A DNA stretch of 64,000 nucleotides. Source: Epiperipatus broadwayi (Eukaryota > Onychophora > Udeonychophora > Euonychophora > Peripatidae). A program made the translations under genes and the position numbers. The notes below the pieces were generated by a model that was not told where the DNA came from, ran no database searches, and saw only the letters and a program-made list of their open reading frames with translations. Positions 25,312 to 36,676 of this stretch are shown here, piece by piece; position 1 is the stretch's first letter, and every line of letters begins with the position of its first letter. The stretch is from NCBI GenBank assembly GCA_028023455.1, contig JAQFVV010012396.1, positions 21,140,750-21,204,749 of the forward strand, given 5' to 3'.

Positions 25312-26623
25312 TCAATCCCTATCCCCATCAATTTAATAAATAAAAATGTAAATGTTCATTTGTTCAAAATTTTAAATCTCTGAAAGTTCTTCACGGATTG
25401 CTTTGAAATTTTGACACAACATTGCATTCGAATATGCATCTGTTTTTACATACCTACTATTATATAGATGACACACCTGTGACAGGTAAAACCATGCTTT
25501 TTTTGAAAAACATTGCTATCTGTTAAAAGCAACACATGCTATACTAAATATTTTACAATTCCATTTCAATGTTTCCGATTGCATTGTTAAATTGAATTTT
25601 TATAGATTTTGATTTATTTTCATTTTTATTTAATTATTTTGTGTGACATGTTGGAATTGAGCTGTGTCATTTACCATAGTGTTCATTTCATTTTTTAAAC
25701 TGTTTTTCTTATTTTACAGTGATGTAAAGACATTAATATTAACTACAAATATGCATGTTCAGCTGCAAAATGAATTATCAGCTGAGATATTCTCGCATCA
25801 ATTGCTGTAAATTGGGAATGGAAAGGTGTCAGTTGATCTGACCTCAGGGTGAATTTCATTGCCTCATAACTTCTGCAATTTAGTGATCTCAAAAAAAGAA
25901 TTGGTTGAAAAAGTATTTCCCAATATTCAAACCAATTATAAGAATCATGATTGGCTGAGTGAATGAGCTATTCTTGTGGACAAGAACCAAGATGTCTACA
26001 AATTTAACAATATTATTCAGTCTAACATTCAAAGTGAGGCAGTCACATACAAGTCTGTCGATACTGTTGTAGAAGCAGATGAAGTGGTTTATTATCCAAA
26101 AGAATTTTTTGAATTCACTCAATCTGCCAGGGATGCCACCACCCATACTGCAAATGAAAATTGGTGTGCCAATTATCATGTTGTGAAATATCAACCAGCC
26201 AAAGCTTTGCAATGGTATGTGGCTTGCAGTAAAAAAATTAATAAGCAATGTCATAGCAGCAAACTTGACAGAACCTTTCAAAGGTGAAGATGTCCTCATT
26301 CCTCATATTCCTATGATTCCAATGAATATGCCATTTCAATTTAAGAGATTACAATTCCCAATTTGATTAGCATTTGCTATCACCATCAACAAAGCTCAGG
26401 GCCAATCTTTAGAACTGTGCCATTGCTCCTCACATGGACAATTATATGTTGCATGTTCTAGAGTCAGAAAACCAGACAATCTCTCTATATCTGCAAAGAC
26501 AATGGAATAACAAAAATATTGTATACCCACAAGCATTATGAAATTAAACATATTAGAAACACGTGCTTTCTTTTCCATTTAACCAGACTAAGCCCATAGC
26601 AATGTGTGGCTGGGTATAGCTAG
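25312..26623 (+). mobile_element. Decayed Helitron with recognisable 3' terminus
   Basis: The 3' end reads 'gggtatagCTAG' ending at 26623 and followed by T; Helitrons end in CTRR and insert before T. An imperfect hairpin (agcc...cat-agca-atg...ggct, about 26591-26611) lies about 10 bases before it, as Helitrons require. The likely 5' end is a TC at 25312-25313, just before 'aaatgtaaatgttcatttgt', which matches the leader of animal Helitrons I recognise. No TIR or target duplication is seen, as expected. The copy keeps part of the helicase but no Rep nuclease, so it is a non-autonomous, internally deleted derivative of about 1.3 kb. The left boundary is less certain than the right. Confidence 0.75.
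25738..26520 (+). pseudogene. Helitron PIF1-like helicase, C-terminal half, frameshifted
   Basis: Three frames together follow the C-terminal half of Helitron RepHel helicase. The first has HVQLQNELSAEIFSHQLL then KKELVEKVFPNIQTNYKNHD (25748-25950). It is followed, after an in-frame stop near 25966, by DKNQDVYKFNNIIQ and SEAVTYKSVDT (25978-26075). After a frameshift near 26110 comes PFKGEDVLIPHIPMIP (26274-26321), FAITINKAQGQSLE (26370-26412, helicase motif V region) and GQLYVACSRVRKPDN (26436-26480, motif VI with its Arg). The Walker A and B motifs and the Rep domain are missing. Dead copy. Confidence 0.85.
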
Positions 26624-29251
26624 TACTTAAATAATATTACTTTTTATTGAAACAGCTCAATAATACTCATCCAGGTATGCATTCTTTGATAGATTATATG
26701 GCATTAATGTATCAAAATAAAGAATGAAGTTATCTTGATTTATCAAACTGTTATTTTTTAAATTTTCTATTAGAGAGAATTGACTCATGAAACTGCAGAT
26801 TTTGAATTTTTACTTCTACCATAATGTTAAGCCAAAACATAGCAAACATAGATAACAAGAACATATTTAGCTAATGGGTGCATGAAATTAAGAACAAACA
26901 AGCACTGAAATATGATCCAGATTATATATATGAAGTATTATTGAAAAGCAAATAAAATAATTTGAAATACAAGTAAAGAAATAATAATAATCAAATAATC
27001 CATGACTGAGAGTTAAGAAATATTGGAATGTTTAAATGTCAAGTTGCACTTTTATCGAAACTTTTCAGCTATTGAGATAGTCACTATCAGTATACTAAAC
27101 CCCACAAAGAGAACAGAAATGAATATAATTAAATTACAATATATAATTTGCAATGCCGATTTAACTGCAAGTGCATTAGTGTTAGATAAGTAAAAAAATA
27201 ACAAATCTAGATGTTTCTAGATAAAATATTTTAAAACTATTTGATGTGAATATTTATGTACAATTACTCATAATTTCGGATTGCCTATAAAATTAACTTT
27301 TAACTTTAAAGCAAAACCATAGTAATTATATTTTAAATCTTTTGGAATTCCCCTTTTTAATTACATGTTTTTAAAAGCCTTACTGATTAATATTAGACAT
27401 CATCCTTAATGGTAATCCTGAGTATCAATACAACTTCAGCGTATTATTGTTAGTTTCCTCAGTATATCGTTCATGATTTATCTTTAAAATTGTTCCACAT
27501 CCGTTTCTTTTTATTGTTATTTTGTAATGGGTTTTATTAATTTATTTTTTTTATTTAACCAATATTTCATTTTATATTTAATACAAATAAAAGTTTAAAA
27601 ATGAAATTGATAATGGAAGTACAGCAGTCCATTGCAGAGTAAAGGCCTCTCCACGTTCCTGAATACAGAAACAGAAGGCAATAATCACAAGGATTTATAA
27701 TTGTCTCAGGATGAAGGTTTAAATTTGATTTTTCTTTTAGTCTGCAGCTAAAACAATCCAACATTTACTTACCTATCAACATTGGTCCACAGATTAGTTT
27801 AACTATTGAAAAACAAAATCTAATCTCAGTTGGAATTTGAATACATTTCCAAATTTTACTCAACTCTGATTCAAATCTTAGGCTGTGGGCATGACAAACA
27901 TATGCAACTACCACACTACGGATGACACTTTATTGTAGAAGTAAATTTGGAAAATGTATAATTTAAAAAAAAAAAAAAAATGTAAAAATTGAAAGCATTT
28001 GAGTAGAACCTTTTATTTTCATTGCAGAAGTAATAATTTATTAAAATATTCTAAATTAACAGCAGCGAAAACTTTATAAACTCAACATGTATTTTAAACA
28101 CTAATTTAATGACAGCTTAAAATATGATATTATAAGACACGTTTACTTCAATGACTGGCAGAGAAGCAAAATAGTACTAGTTAAATATTGAAGAAATTCA
28201 GCGAGGACAAATGGTGTTTGTTGACAGCCTGCTCAGTCAGACTAAACATCAAATATTAATCTATCCATTGGGAAATATCTCACAAGTTTAAAAGTGATTT
28301 ATCACCAATATTAAAGTTTTGCAGACTTCCTCCAACAACGATAATGAATCACAATTAAGGGATAAGACTAAATTTACTTAAAATTCAAACACTGGTTTAT
28401 TATTAATTTAGAGGGGAAAAAATTGAAATGAACGTTTAAAAAATAACAAAAGAGAAAAAGGGATACGCTTTTAAGTTCTTAATAATTAAAAAATAACTTT
28501 AAATATAAAGATTTTTATATCATAACCTTTAGTGTATGAGCCTGCCATATTATAATCTTGGGTTTAAATACAGTTGCATAAATCTTCAAATGCCTTTGAT
28601 CAACGACAATTTTGTTTTTCTCAGATAGTAGTTCTTAGTGACTAGTGTCAGACTATTTTTCATCACAGGTAAGGCCAGATACTTTCACCACTCCCCCTCC
28701 CCCCAAAAAAAAAAAATCATCGTTTTTAAAAACAGATATTTTGGGGAAAAAATGAAAGGTACAGAACTGATTATCTCGATAAAATTAAACGATTTATATA
28801 TGTGAGTGATTGTTAAAAGAAAGTATTAAACCTTTACTAAGGATCGGTGTTCTCATTAATGACCTAGTTGGCTTAATTGTATTGCCAGTTTTGGATCTAT
28901 TTAGCCATCCAATGATTATAATAGGTATATAGTTATTATTACCACAGATTCAGATTAATATAAATTAATCAGTTGAGAGTATTGATGTAATTATTGTAAA
29001 CAAATAAAAATATAAAAATATTATATGGACTTAATCATTATTAAATAAATATAATACTACCATAATACTGAGTCTTTATTTTGCTTACATCATCTTTTTT
29101 TTTTACTTTGTCCATTTTTTTTTCATAATCATTCTTGTAACTTCTATCTTTCTTAATTATTTTCACTTATATATCACTGTCATAAAATTGGGTATGGGGC
29201 ACCAATATTTTAAGTATCTACTTTAAAATATACAATGTTATTAAATAAAGT

Positions 29252-29341
29252 AATATATATATATATATAGCTAATTTCTGAAAATAATAATTGTATATAT
29301 ATATATATATATATAGCTAATTTCTGAAAATAATAATTGTA
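29252..29341. repeat. Tandem duplication around a TA tract
   Basis: The unit (TA)n followed by 'gctaatttctgaaaataataattgta' is present twice in direct succession (ending about 29295 and 29341), identical outside the TA length. A recent slippage-type duplication. Confidence 0.85.
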
Positions 29342-29790
29342 CATAACAAAATAACCATTCACTTCAAATGTCCATCCTGTTTTTTTTTCCAGCTTATTTT
29401 AACATTTGTCTTAGAAACACCAATCCATACTATTTACTCCCAAATCATATTTAAACTTGAGATTAGAAGACAGTATATGGTAGTTCTATGTTGAAATTCC
29501 CAGTGTAATTTATGGCTACTTTGTTGCAATGCATAGTTTTGAGTAGAATAAATAGTATGGATTGATGCTCCTAATGCTGATTTTGAATTTTAGTTGAGAA
29601 ACATTTATAATATTTTGTATTGTGTATACTATTTTGCCAATATTTCAAAGACACTTGCTAGAGGCATACATCTGAGGCCATTGTTTTATATAGGTGCAGG
29701 CTTCTGTACATCTATGTACAAAATTAGTTTTAGTTTAAAGTCTTATAATGGTTCAATATCAAACTATTACTTCATATAGTATAAAAGAGA

Positions 29791-29836
29791 GAAAAAAGGA
29801 CTTTGACATATAAATGTCAAAACTCCTTTTTAATAA
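29791..29836. repeat. Small imperfect palindrome
   Basis: 'aaaaaggactttgacat' pairs with 'atgtcaaaactccttttt' across the four-base loop ataa, with one bulge/mismatch near the middle. A following T run and AATAAA-like bases give it a terminator-like look, but in this eukaryotic setting no function can be assigned. Confidence 0.6.
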
Positions 29837-32023
29837 AAAATATTAACTAAAACTATTATTTATTGTACCTATTGATTACTTAAGATTGTAATAAAAAGCC
29901 CTGTTTTACATAAAGAGTACATTTTTATTCTTCTAAAAATTTTGATGTAAACACAAAAACAAATGTAACAGAATTTATATAAAAAAATTATTTTCAAAAA
30001 ACAGGATTTGCAAAGTGAATGGTATTCAGATAAAAATTCTAGCATGAAAAAGTAAATCTTTGTCTCAGTTTTTTTTATTAATTATGGGTTATAAGAATAT
30101 TCTTTAGAAATGATTAAAATAATGAACAATTTCTAGTAGGTTTAAAAATGATATTATATGTAAATCAATTTATGATATTTGCTTGACTGAAATTTGTTAT
30201 TCTACTTGCTTGTAGTTGTTTCTATGAATCAATAATCATATTTGTTGAAACATTAAATATAAATATTAACAGTTTTCATAAAAAACTGAAATTAACATTA
30301 CTACTCAGACTCTGTTCTGAATTCACTTTCATACCACTAACAAACAAGAAATAACCATCCAAAGACTAAAAGTTAAAGATGGATTTTACCATAACTATGA
30401 AAACCTGTCTGGGAAACATAAATATGTTCACACTAGTATATGCTACTCTCTGAATTGATTTTATTTGATACCCTTAAACACTGATTTTTAATTTCGTCTG
30501 CAGTAAATTTTAATAGTTGTTAGCCTGAATAAACTTTATAATATATTTAAACTTCAACCAAATCTTTTATTAAATAAAGCTATTAATGCTGACACACTAA
30601 TGTTCTTTATATGTGCTTTAAAATATGAATTGAGTCTTTTTTCTAATATAATAGATATACTCAATTTGTTTAGAATGTTGTTACTGCTAATTTCGAATTA
30701 CATCTCAATATAATGAAGATGTACTTTAACAATAATTAATTCAAAATCATCTCAATCTGAAAATTACAAAACATAGAAATCAGTTGTTTATTCTTATATT
30801 ATATTTTCAATATATTCCAAAGCACTATTTAGTAAATCTTTTCAGTTCTTTTACAGTATGTCAATAATATGGCTTATGATCACTTCCATTTAACAAATTT
30901 AGCAATAATAACAACTCTCTATATAAGTAAATTAACTATATTATTTATATTATTATGGTAAAATATCCATCTTTTAACATGTTACATACAGCAGCAATCC
31001 ATCATGTTGAAGCTTTATAATATAAATTAATTTTTTGTATATAAACCAGATAATTTTAATCATTTTCACAAACAGGTTCACTACTTTAATAAAATCAAAT
31101 TTTATCTTACAACTCTATTTTTACTTGCTTGCCAATAAAACCATATTCTTAGTGATTATTGAGCTCTTAAATTTGCATAGCTATCAGTAAAAATATATTG
31201 AAGAAAATTATTTACAGTATTCAGTAACATTAATGTTTCAAGATATATCTTGCACTTTACTCTATTTCCTATTTTTATATTTCAGGAAAAAAAATACCAT
31301 TTTAGATCTGATGGAACAACCTGGTGTACTTATATATTCTTTGAACAAATAAATATTTTTACTGTTTCAATTTTTAAGATTACATTCAGATATTTTAACT
31401 TCATTAAAATGGACATTTCAGTTAAATTTAAAGAAACGTGTATAGATGAAATGTGACCAAAATATTCGTTTCACTTTTTCAAAATGCCATCCTTATCACA
31501 TAAAGCAATATATTGCATGAACGTAAATTCCTTTCCATGTGTCAAAAAAATAAAGTAATTGCATTTCATACATTATTTTAAGTCTTCTTTTAAATTCCCA
31601 CATTCAAACCTCTTTATGACCTACTATTTCTATAAATACAATGGGAGAATTTGTGTATTAAAGATTTTTAGCCAAAAACGTTTAATGTTCTATATCAAGT
31701 TAAATATGTAGTGTCTATTCTATCATAGTTGTAAATAAAAAGCTAAGAAAAACTTCCTCTAACAGTGTGAATAGTTGAAATAGCTTTGGCTAGTAAAACA
31801 TAAAGAAATGGAAGTCATTGATTTGAATCCTTGCATAATAATTTGTTTAAACAAATCCCTATAATTTATTAATGGAATATATAAGTAAAAAATGTGGTAA
31901 AAAAAATAAAAGAGGAGCTAGGTTGGTTGGCAGATTATGTCATATTTGAGCAGCAACAAACTGACAGCTTGATCATAATTTATCAGTCTTTAATCTCTTA
32001 CATAGTAATCACTTTAGAAGGCC

Positions 32024-32496
32024 ATCCATACGCGCGAGATATTAAATCAAGAATACTATGACCTCTGCCCTATTTTCCTATTCTCGAGGCTAATTATGAA
32101 AAAACAACATTATCTGAGACACACATAAATTATTTTCTCACCGGCCACAAAGCTTAGCAATAGAGGTAGAGACATGGACAGGAACCCCTATGGAGCTAAA
32201 TAGTTAAATGTGCAATAAAAGTACCAAGAAACGTGTTTTGCATGCCTGGACCATTGGAAAAGTAAAATAAAGCATTATAATAAAATTAGGAAACTCAAGC
32301 TTTTGATAGTTAAATAATATGTTTAATTAATGACTTTAAAATATTAAGAATGTTTTTAATGGCTTCCGCTATTCCCCTAAATTAATGAAAAACTAATTAG
32401 ACACTAAAAACAGATTAAACGAGATAATATTTTTGCGGTCTAAGTCTTTTCTTCCCAATTTTAATAAAATTGAGAACTTGAATCTCCTCAATAAAG
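32024..32496 (-). mobile_element. LTR fragment (third copy), minus strand
   Basis: From 'ggccatccatacgcgcgag' to 'aatctcctcaataaagta' this stretch is a direct repeat of 38752-39225 and the reverse complement of about 36135-36615, with scattered differences. It therefore represents the last third of the 2.1-kb LTR described at 34566-36676, in reverse orientation and missing both ends. It is not a 5' LTR for the coding remnant at 33.5-34.4 kb because it points the other way. Confidence 0.85.
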
Positions 32497-33532
32497 TAAA
32501 TTTCGATCCCAGGTTCATAATTCGGAGTGGCGGTTATCTTGGGATTTAAAATTTTTATTTTTAATTTTTTTTTGGTGTATATTTTGTTTTGTTAATCGTA
32601 CTTTGGGTGTTTGAATTTTTTTTGTATGTTGTGACCAAAACGGTAGCGTGGTTTCGAACCCAGGTCAGACATGTTACCTTACCGAGTTGTATATGTCTTA
32701 GACTTAATATTGTCATTTAAAATACCATTTACTTATTCATGCAGAGATTTTTTTGAAAGTGAAGTGAAAATCAAAATAAATTGTAATCACATTAAACTTT
32801 ATAAACCTTATCAATGTGTGCTTGGGTCATAATCCATTAATATGTATATTTGATATGGCCATTGTCTTGTCAACTGGCGCCCCCATCAAAAAAAGTTGTT
32901 GGCAAGTGCAATCTCTCATATCGGAATACAAATAAACAAACCATAGGAGATAGATGATCAAAATAAAAATGTATGCGTAGTGAGCCAAAATAATTTTTAA
33001 ACATGACTTATGTATATTTTTGCTCACATATTCCGTGATATATATATATATATATATATACTTGTATATTAATGTAAATGCATTTTTTAGTTGTTTCAAG
33101 TGTCAGAGAAAGCCAGGTCAAGCTGTAAGTGGGTTATTTTAATTATATTAATATAGCAGTGACGTTTAAATTAAATATAGAAATAAATAAAGTGAGGAGA
33201 ATAGTATGTAGTATAGTTATTAAAAACAGACACGGCAGGATTTTATTTTTTTTTTTCATGTACACACAGATACATATAGGCATAGGTTTAAGATAGGACC
33301 TCATGAGGTAGGCAAAGTTAATTTCTGAAAACATATAAATAAAACAGATAGTTGGAACTTACAATACTGACTTAGTTTAGAAAGAACTACATTTTTTTAT
33401 ATACAGAAGGATATAGCTCCTAGATACGTGTGATAAAATATACATATCTAGATTGTTTATAAAAAGACTAAAATACATTTTACAAATAAGGTGGGATTGT
33501 TATATAACCAAAATAGCCAATATTAGGCAAAA
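32497..33532. other. Spacer upstream of the gag-like frame
   Basis: No gene is called. A TA run lies at 33038-33060. At about 32693-32641 (minus strand) 'actcggtaaggtaacatg...cctgggttcgaaacc' has box A- and box B-like order and may be a decayed tRNA-type SINE head. The expected 5' LTR and primer binding site of the downstream retroelement are not found here. Two minus frames of 63 and 90 codons (33143-33334, 32827-33099) contain TA-repeat-encoded Ile/Tyr runs and are not supported. Confidence 0.4.
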
Positions 33533-33988
33533 ATGGAGGAACAGAAGAGAGGCAAAGTTTATAGGTCAATATGTACTCATAGTGACCAAAAATACAATTT
33601 GGAAGATCTCATCAAAGAAATGAGAGACGAAAACAAAATGATGATGGACATGTTCCAAGAATTCATGAATATTACATTGCAAAGATTGAACCATTTGGAG
33701 GCACATATGAAACTCCATCAAGAACAGAGTATTGTGACAGAAGCATCACCAGAAGATTATACTCAAAAACAAGACGACACTGATATGAAATCATCGAGTG
33801 ATTATGAAACAGGTGAAGCCATTTACCAGTTGGACTTATCTGAACAAATGAATGAGGATAGTAAAAAAAATGATCAACAGCTGTTGAACCAAATCCAGGC
33901 GCAACAAGGCAGTGAAATCTTTACTGCGACAGTAATCAATAGTATAACTCCTGTGGCAAAGATTAGCAATATAAAATGTTTTAGATAA
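33533..33988 (+). pseudogene. Gag-like N-terminal ORF of an LTR retrotransposon
   Basis: A 151-codon frame begins MEEQKRGKVYRSICTHSDQK and continues with a charged, probably coiled-coil helix (about residues 22-65: DLIKEMRDENKMMMDMFQEF, then heptad-like Ile/Leu spacing). An acidic, Ser/Thr/Gln-rich tail follows. A helical N-terminus and no zinc knuckle is what the first part of a retrotransposon gag would look like, but there is no diagnostic motif. The position 36 bp before an integrase C-terminus and just upstream of a 3' LTR makes a gag start the best reading. Most of gag and all of protease, RT, RNase H and the integrase core would then have been lost in one internal deletion. Confidence 0.45.
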
Positions 33989-34024
33989 GAACCAGGTGGG
34001 AACCCTAGACACCACCTTGATAGC

Positions 34025-34357
34025 TTGAAAATCTGTCTCCAAGTCCAGAACATGACTGAGCAAGAAAAGAAGGCAAGGGATAAATTAAGACGTATGGCTC
34101 GGCATCGCAAGAATCAAAACCGGCAATATAAATTCAGGAAAGGAAACCAAGCATGGCTAAGAGACCTTAAGCCAAGTAGTAAAGCATGGAGGAAAGTTAA
34201 AAAGTTCTTCCCAATATATAAAGGTCCATATGTGTTAAAAAAAAAGTGTGGAGAAAATGCTTTTCAGTTGAAAGATAGTCACAGCATACACAGATGGTAT
34301 AATGCTCCAAACATAAAACCTTGCATACCACCAGACCCTGGAAAATTTAGAAGTTAA
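34025..34357 (+). pseudogene. LTR-retrotransposon integrase C-terminal domain fragment
   Basis: This frame encodes a very basic segment (RKNQNRQYKFRKGNQAWLRD) then KFFPIYKGPYVLKKKCGENA and WYNAPNIKPCIPP. That order (basic helix, 'KGDxVWLRD', 'FxGPYxVxKxxGENAxxL', 'xYNxxxLKP') is the C-terminal SH3-like domain of Ty3/gypsy-type and related integrases, which holds DNA during strand transfer. The zinc-binding HHCC and DDE core that should precede it are absent. It ends at a TAA at 34355-34357, about 200 bp before the polypurine tract and 3' LTR, which is the expected spacing. An ATG at 34025 is unlikely to be a natural start. A piece of pol fused by deletion to the gag-like frame. Confidence 0.75.
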
Positions 34358-34554
34358 AAAAGATAAATATAACTTGTTAGACTAGCACCAACACTGACCT
34401 GACCCTAGATATATATTAAGAAAAGAAAACACCATAGTTAGTAACAAATTAAATATTACAGCAAATAAAGAGTAGGCTTGAACTCACCTGGCACAAAATT
34501 TTTACCTCTGACCTGAAGTAACAGCATTTTTTTAACATTTTTTTTGCTCACTAA

Positions 34555-34565
34555 CTATTGGGAAA
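34555..34565 (+). promoter_or_regulatory. Candidate polypurine tract before the 3' LTR
   Basis: The bases 'attgggaaa' end immediately before the LTR start at 34566. A purine run abutting the LTR is the second-strand primer of LTR elements. This one is short, so the call relies mainly on position. Confidence 0.45.
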
Positions 34566-34811
34566 TAAAGCAATGGATCTGAAGTCCGATCCATGCTTCA
34601 CAGCCTTCTATAAACTTAGTTAGTATTATAGACCTGAATTAAGTTTATAGTCCAATATCAGCAGGGTTTTGCATTAAAGCTAAAATTAATTATGTTTATA
34701 TAATTTGTATTGCATTTAAATATTTTGTTAAATAAATTCCATTCTAAGATTAGATTTCTGTTAATAAAAATTACTTGTAAAATCTATTAGTCAAACATAT
34801 ATATAAATCAA

Positions 34812-34880
<69 letters not shown>

Positions 34881-36676
34881 TTAATGCAAAATTCTGCTGA
34901 AATAAAATGCTTATTTTAAGAATGCTTATTTTACTATAAAAAAATAAAAATATATTTTTTTGTTAAAATCTTGTTAAAATATGCTTATGATTTATTTTGA
35001 GATAAGCCCACCAACATTTTCTAAAACAATGTATGTTTGTAATTAGTGAGCCCATTCAAGTCAAATTAAAGATGGCCTTCTCTTTCTTTTTTAATTAATA
35101 AAATTCAAAGTTTAAAGAAAGAAATTTAGAGTAAAAAAGTAAATGTAATTTTTATAAAATGTTACCTTGAAACAAAGGAGCATGTGGGTGGTGCTTATCA
35201 AGATCTATGATCATACAAACAATAGAAGTTGGCTGACAAAGAGGGTATAAATAAAAGTGAGAACAAAAGACTTTGTTATTCAGAGTTTTCTTGCTGGCAT
35301 TCAGATTTCTCTTCGGAGAACTCTTTCAGATTTTGCTTGTGGAGATTTTATTCCAAAAAGTTAGACAACTGTCATCTTCAAAATCATGGAGAAGTTTGAA
35401 CATGCTCAAGCTAAAAGTCCTATGAATTTGATGGATTCTACTATGCTTGGCTAGGCAAATAAATAGCTTTGCCTATCGCCGAGGTTCCTAAATACCATCC
35501 AAAATGCTGTAGTATCCACCTAATAGTGATCTGAACTCTGTGCCATGTCTGTAGGACTTTTTGTGAAACCATGCTATATATTTCCATTTTCCTTATCCGG
35601 ACAAATACCTGTCGACCGTCAGATCAAGCCACACCACTGCCCAACAGGATCAAGGAACCAGGATGGTAATCATATCTCTCCTCCATTGAACTATTTACTT
35701 TCTACTCTTTTTTGTACATACCTTTTTAAAGTGCTTATTTGTATTATATTTCTGAAATGTATTTAATTATATTTGTTATGTAAACATTTTTATTAGATTA
35801 ATATTAGATATATATTGTGTGATCATATATCTATATATTTAACCCTTTTTTCTTCGCTATTCTTCATTACTAACATGTGTAAATATTTTGTATTCCATTG
35901 CGGTTAAGTTTAAAAGTTAATTTTTTTCATTTAAAATCTCTTTCCAATTTTATTTATGATTCTAAATTCCATACGAGTAAGTTTCCTTTGTTTGCCAACT
36001 TGATCTCCTCAATAACGCCTCTTTTGTCCACCAGTAGCTTATTACGTATATATGATTTAGCTATATACATTTTAAATAATTTTTAAACTGTCTGTTTTTA
36101 TTGCAAAGGAATTAGAAAATGCTTTGTGAAAGATTTTTACTATTGTACTTTATCGAGGAGATTCAAGTTGCCAATTTTATTAAAATTGGGAAGAAAGATT
36201 TAGACTACAAACATATTAATCTGTTTTTGTCTAATTAGTTTGTTTCATTAATTTAGGGGAGTAGCGGAGGCCATTAAAAACATTCTTAATATTTTAAAGT
36301 CATTAATTAAACATATTATTTAACTATCAAAAGCTTGAGTTTCCTAATTTTATTATAATGTTTTATTTTACTTTTCCAATGATCCAGGCATGCAAAACAC
36401 ATGTTTCTTAGTACTTTTATTGCACATTTAACTATTTAGCTCCATAGGTGTTCCTGTCCATGTCTCTACCTCTGTTGCTAAGCTTTGTGGATGGTGAGAA
36501 AATAATTTATGTGTGTCTCAGATAATGTTGTTTGTTCGTAATTAGCCTCGAGAATAGGCAAATAGGGTAGAGGTCATAGTATTCTTGATTTAATATCTCA
36601 CGTATGGATGGCCTCGAGGTACTTTCACCAAGTATTCGAACTGGGTTAAACCAACATACATTATCTGATTGTCACA
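34566..36676 (+). mobile_element. 3' LTR (2.1 kb) of the gag/integrase remnant
   Basis: It begins TAAAGCAATGG (TG to TA change relative to the other copy, which reads TGAAGCAATGG) and ends TGTCACA. It is the reverse complement of 38682-40742 over its whole length, about 90-95% identical by eye. It contains a TATA box at 35246, a predicted start near 35280, and an AATAAA at about 35457-35463. A TA tract at 34812-34877 is much longer than in the other copy. Two short frames (35545-35766 and 35898-36086) are also open in the other LTR but differ at many residues. Placement directly after integrase and a purine tract fixes the orientation as plus. Confidence 0.8.
35246..35284 (+). promoter_or_regulatory. 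LTR core promoter: TATA box and likely initiator
   Basis: TATAAATAAAAG at 35246-35257 is followed about 30 bases later by 'ttattcagagtt', whose TCAGAG resembles an initiator. The same arrangement is kept in the solo LTR on the minus strand (about 40135-40095). This marks the U3/R junction of the retroelement. Confidence 0.65.

Larger units (their letters stand above)
26624..32019. other. AT-rich spacer with small repeats, no gene seen
   Basis: Over 5 kb. It holds a duplicated TA unit (29252-29341) and a small hairpin (29791-29836), both listed separately. A 65-codon minus frame at 27567-27764 ends in WRGLYSAMDCC, faintly like the C-terminal 'WRGLxPAVDG' of some LINEs, but this is too short to call. 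A14-17 and C/A runs occur at 27966-27980 and 28693-28717. Other frames (29594-29779, 31250-31456) look like AT-rich noise. Confidence 0.45.

Noticed and set aside
25889-26299. 136-codon minus-strand frame
   Set aside because: Overlaps the Helitron helicase, which is clearly encoded on the plus strand with motif-level matches.
29791-29836. Rho-independent terminator
   Set aside because: A stem plus T run is present, but the DNA is eukaryotic and no transcription unit is nearby.
32497-33532. 5' LTR or primer binding site for the gag-like frame
   Set aside because: The only LTR sequence upstream (32024-32496) is in reverse orientation and lacks both ends; 'tggcggttatcttggga' at about 32527 looks vaguely like a primer site but has no LTR end before it.
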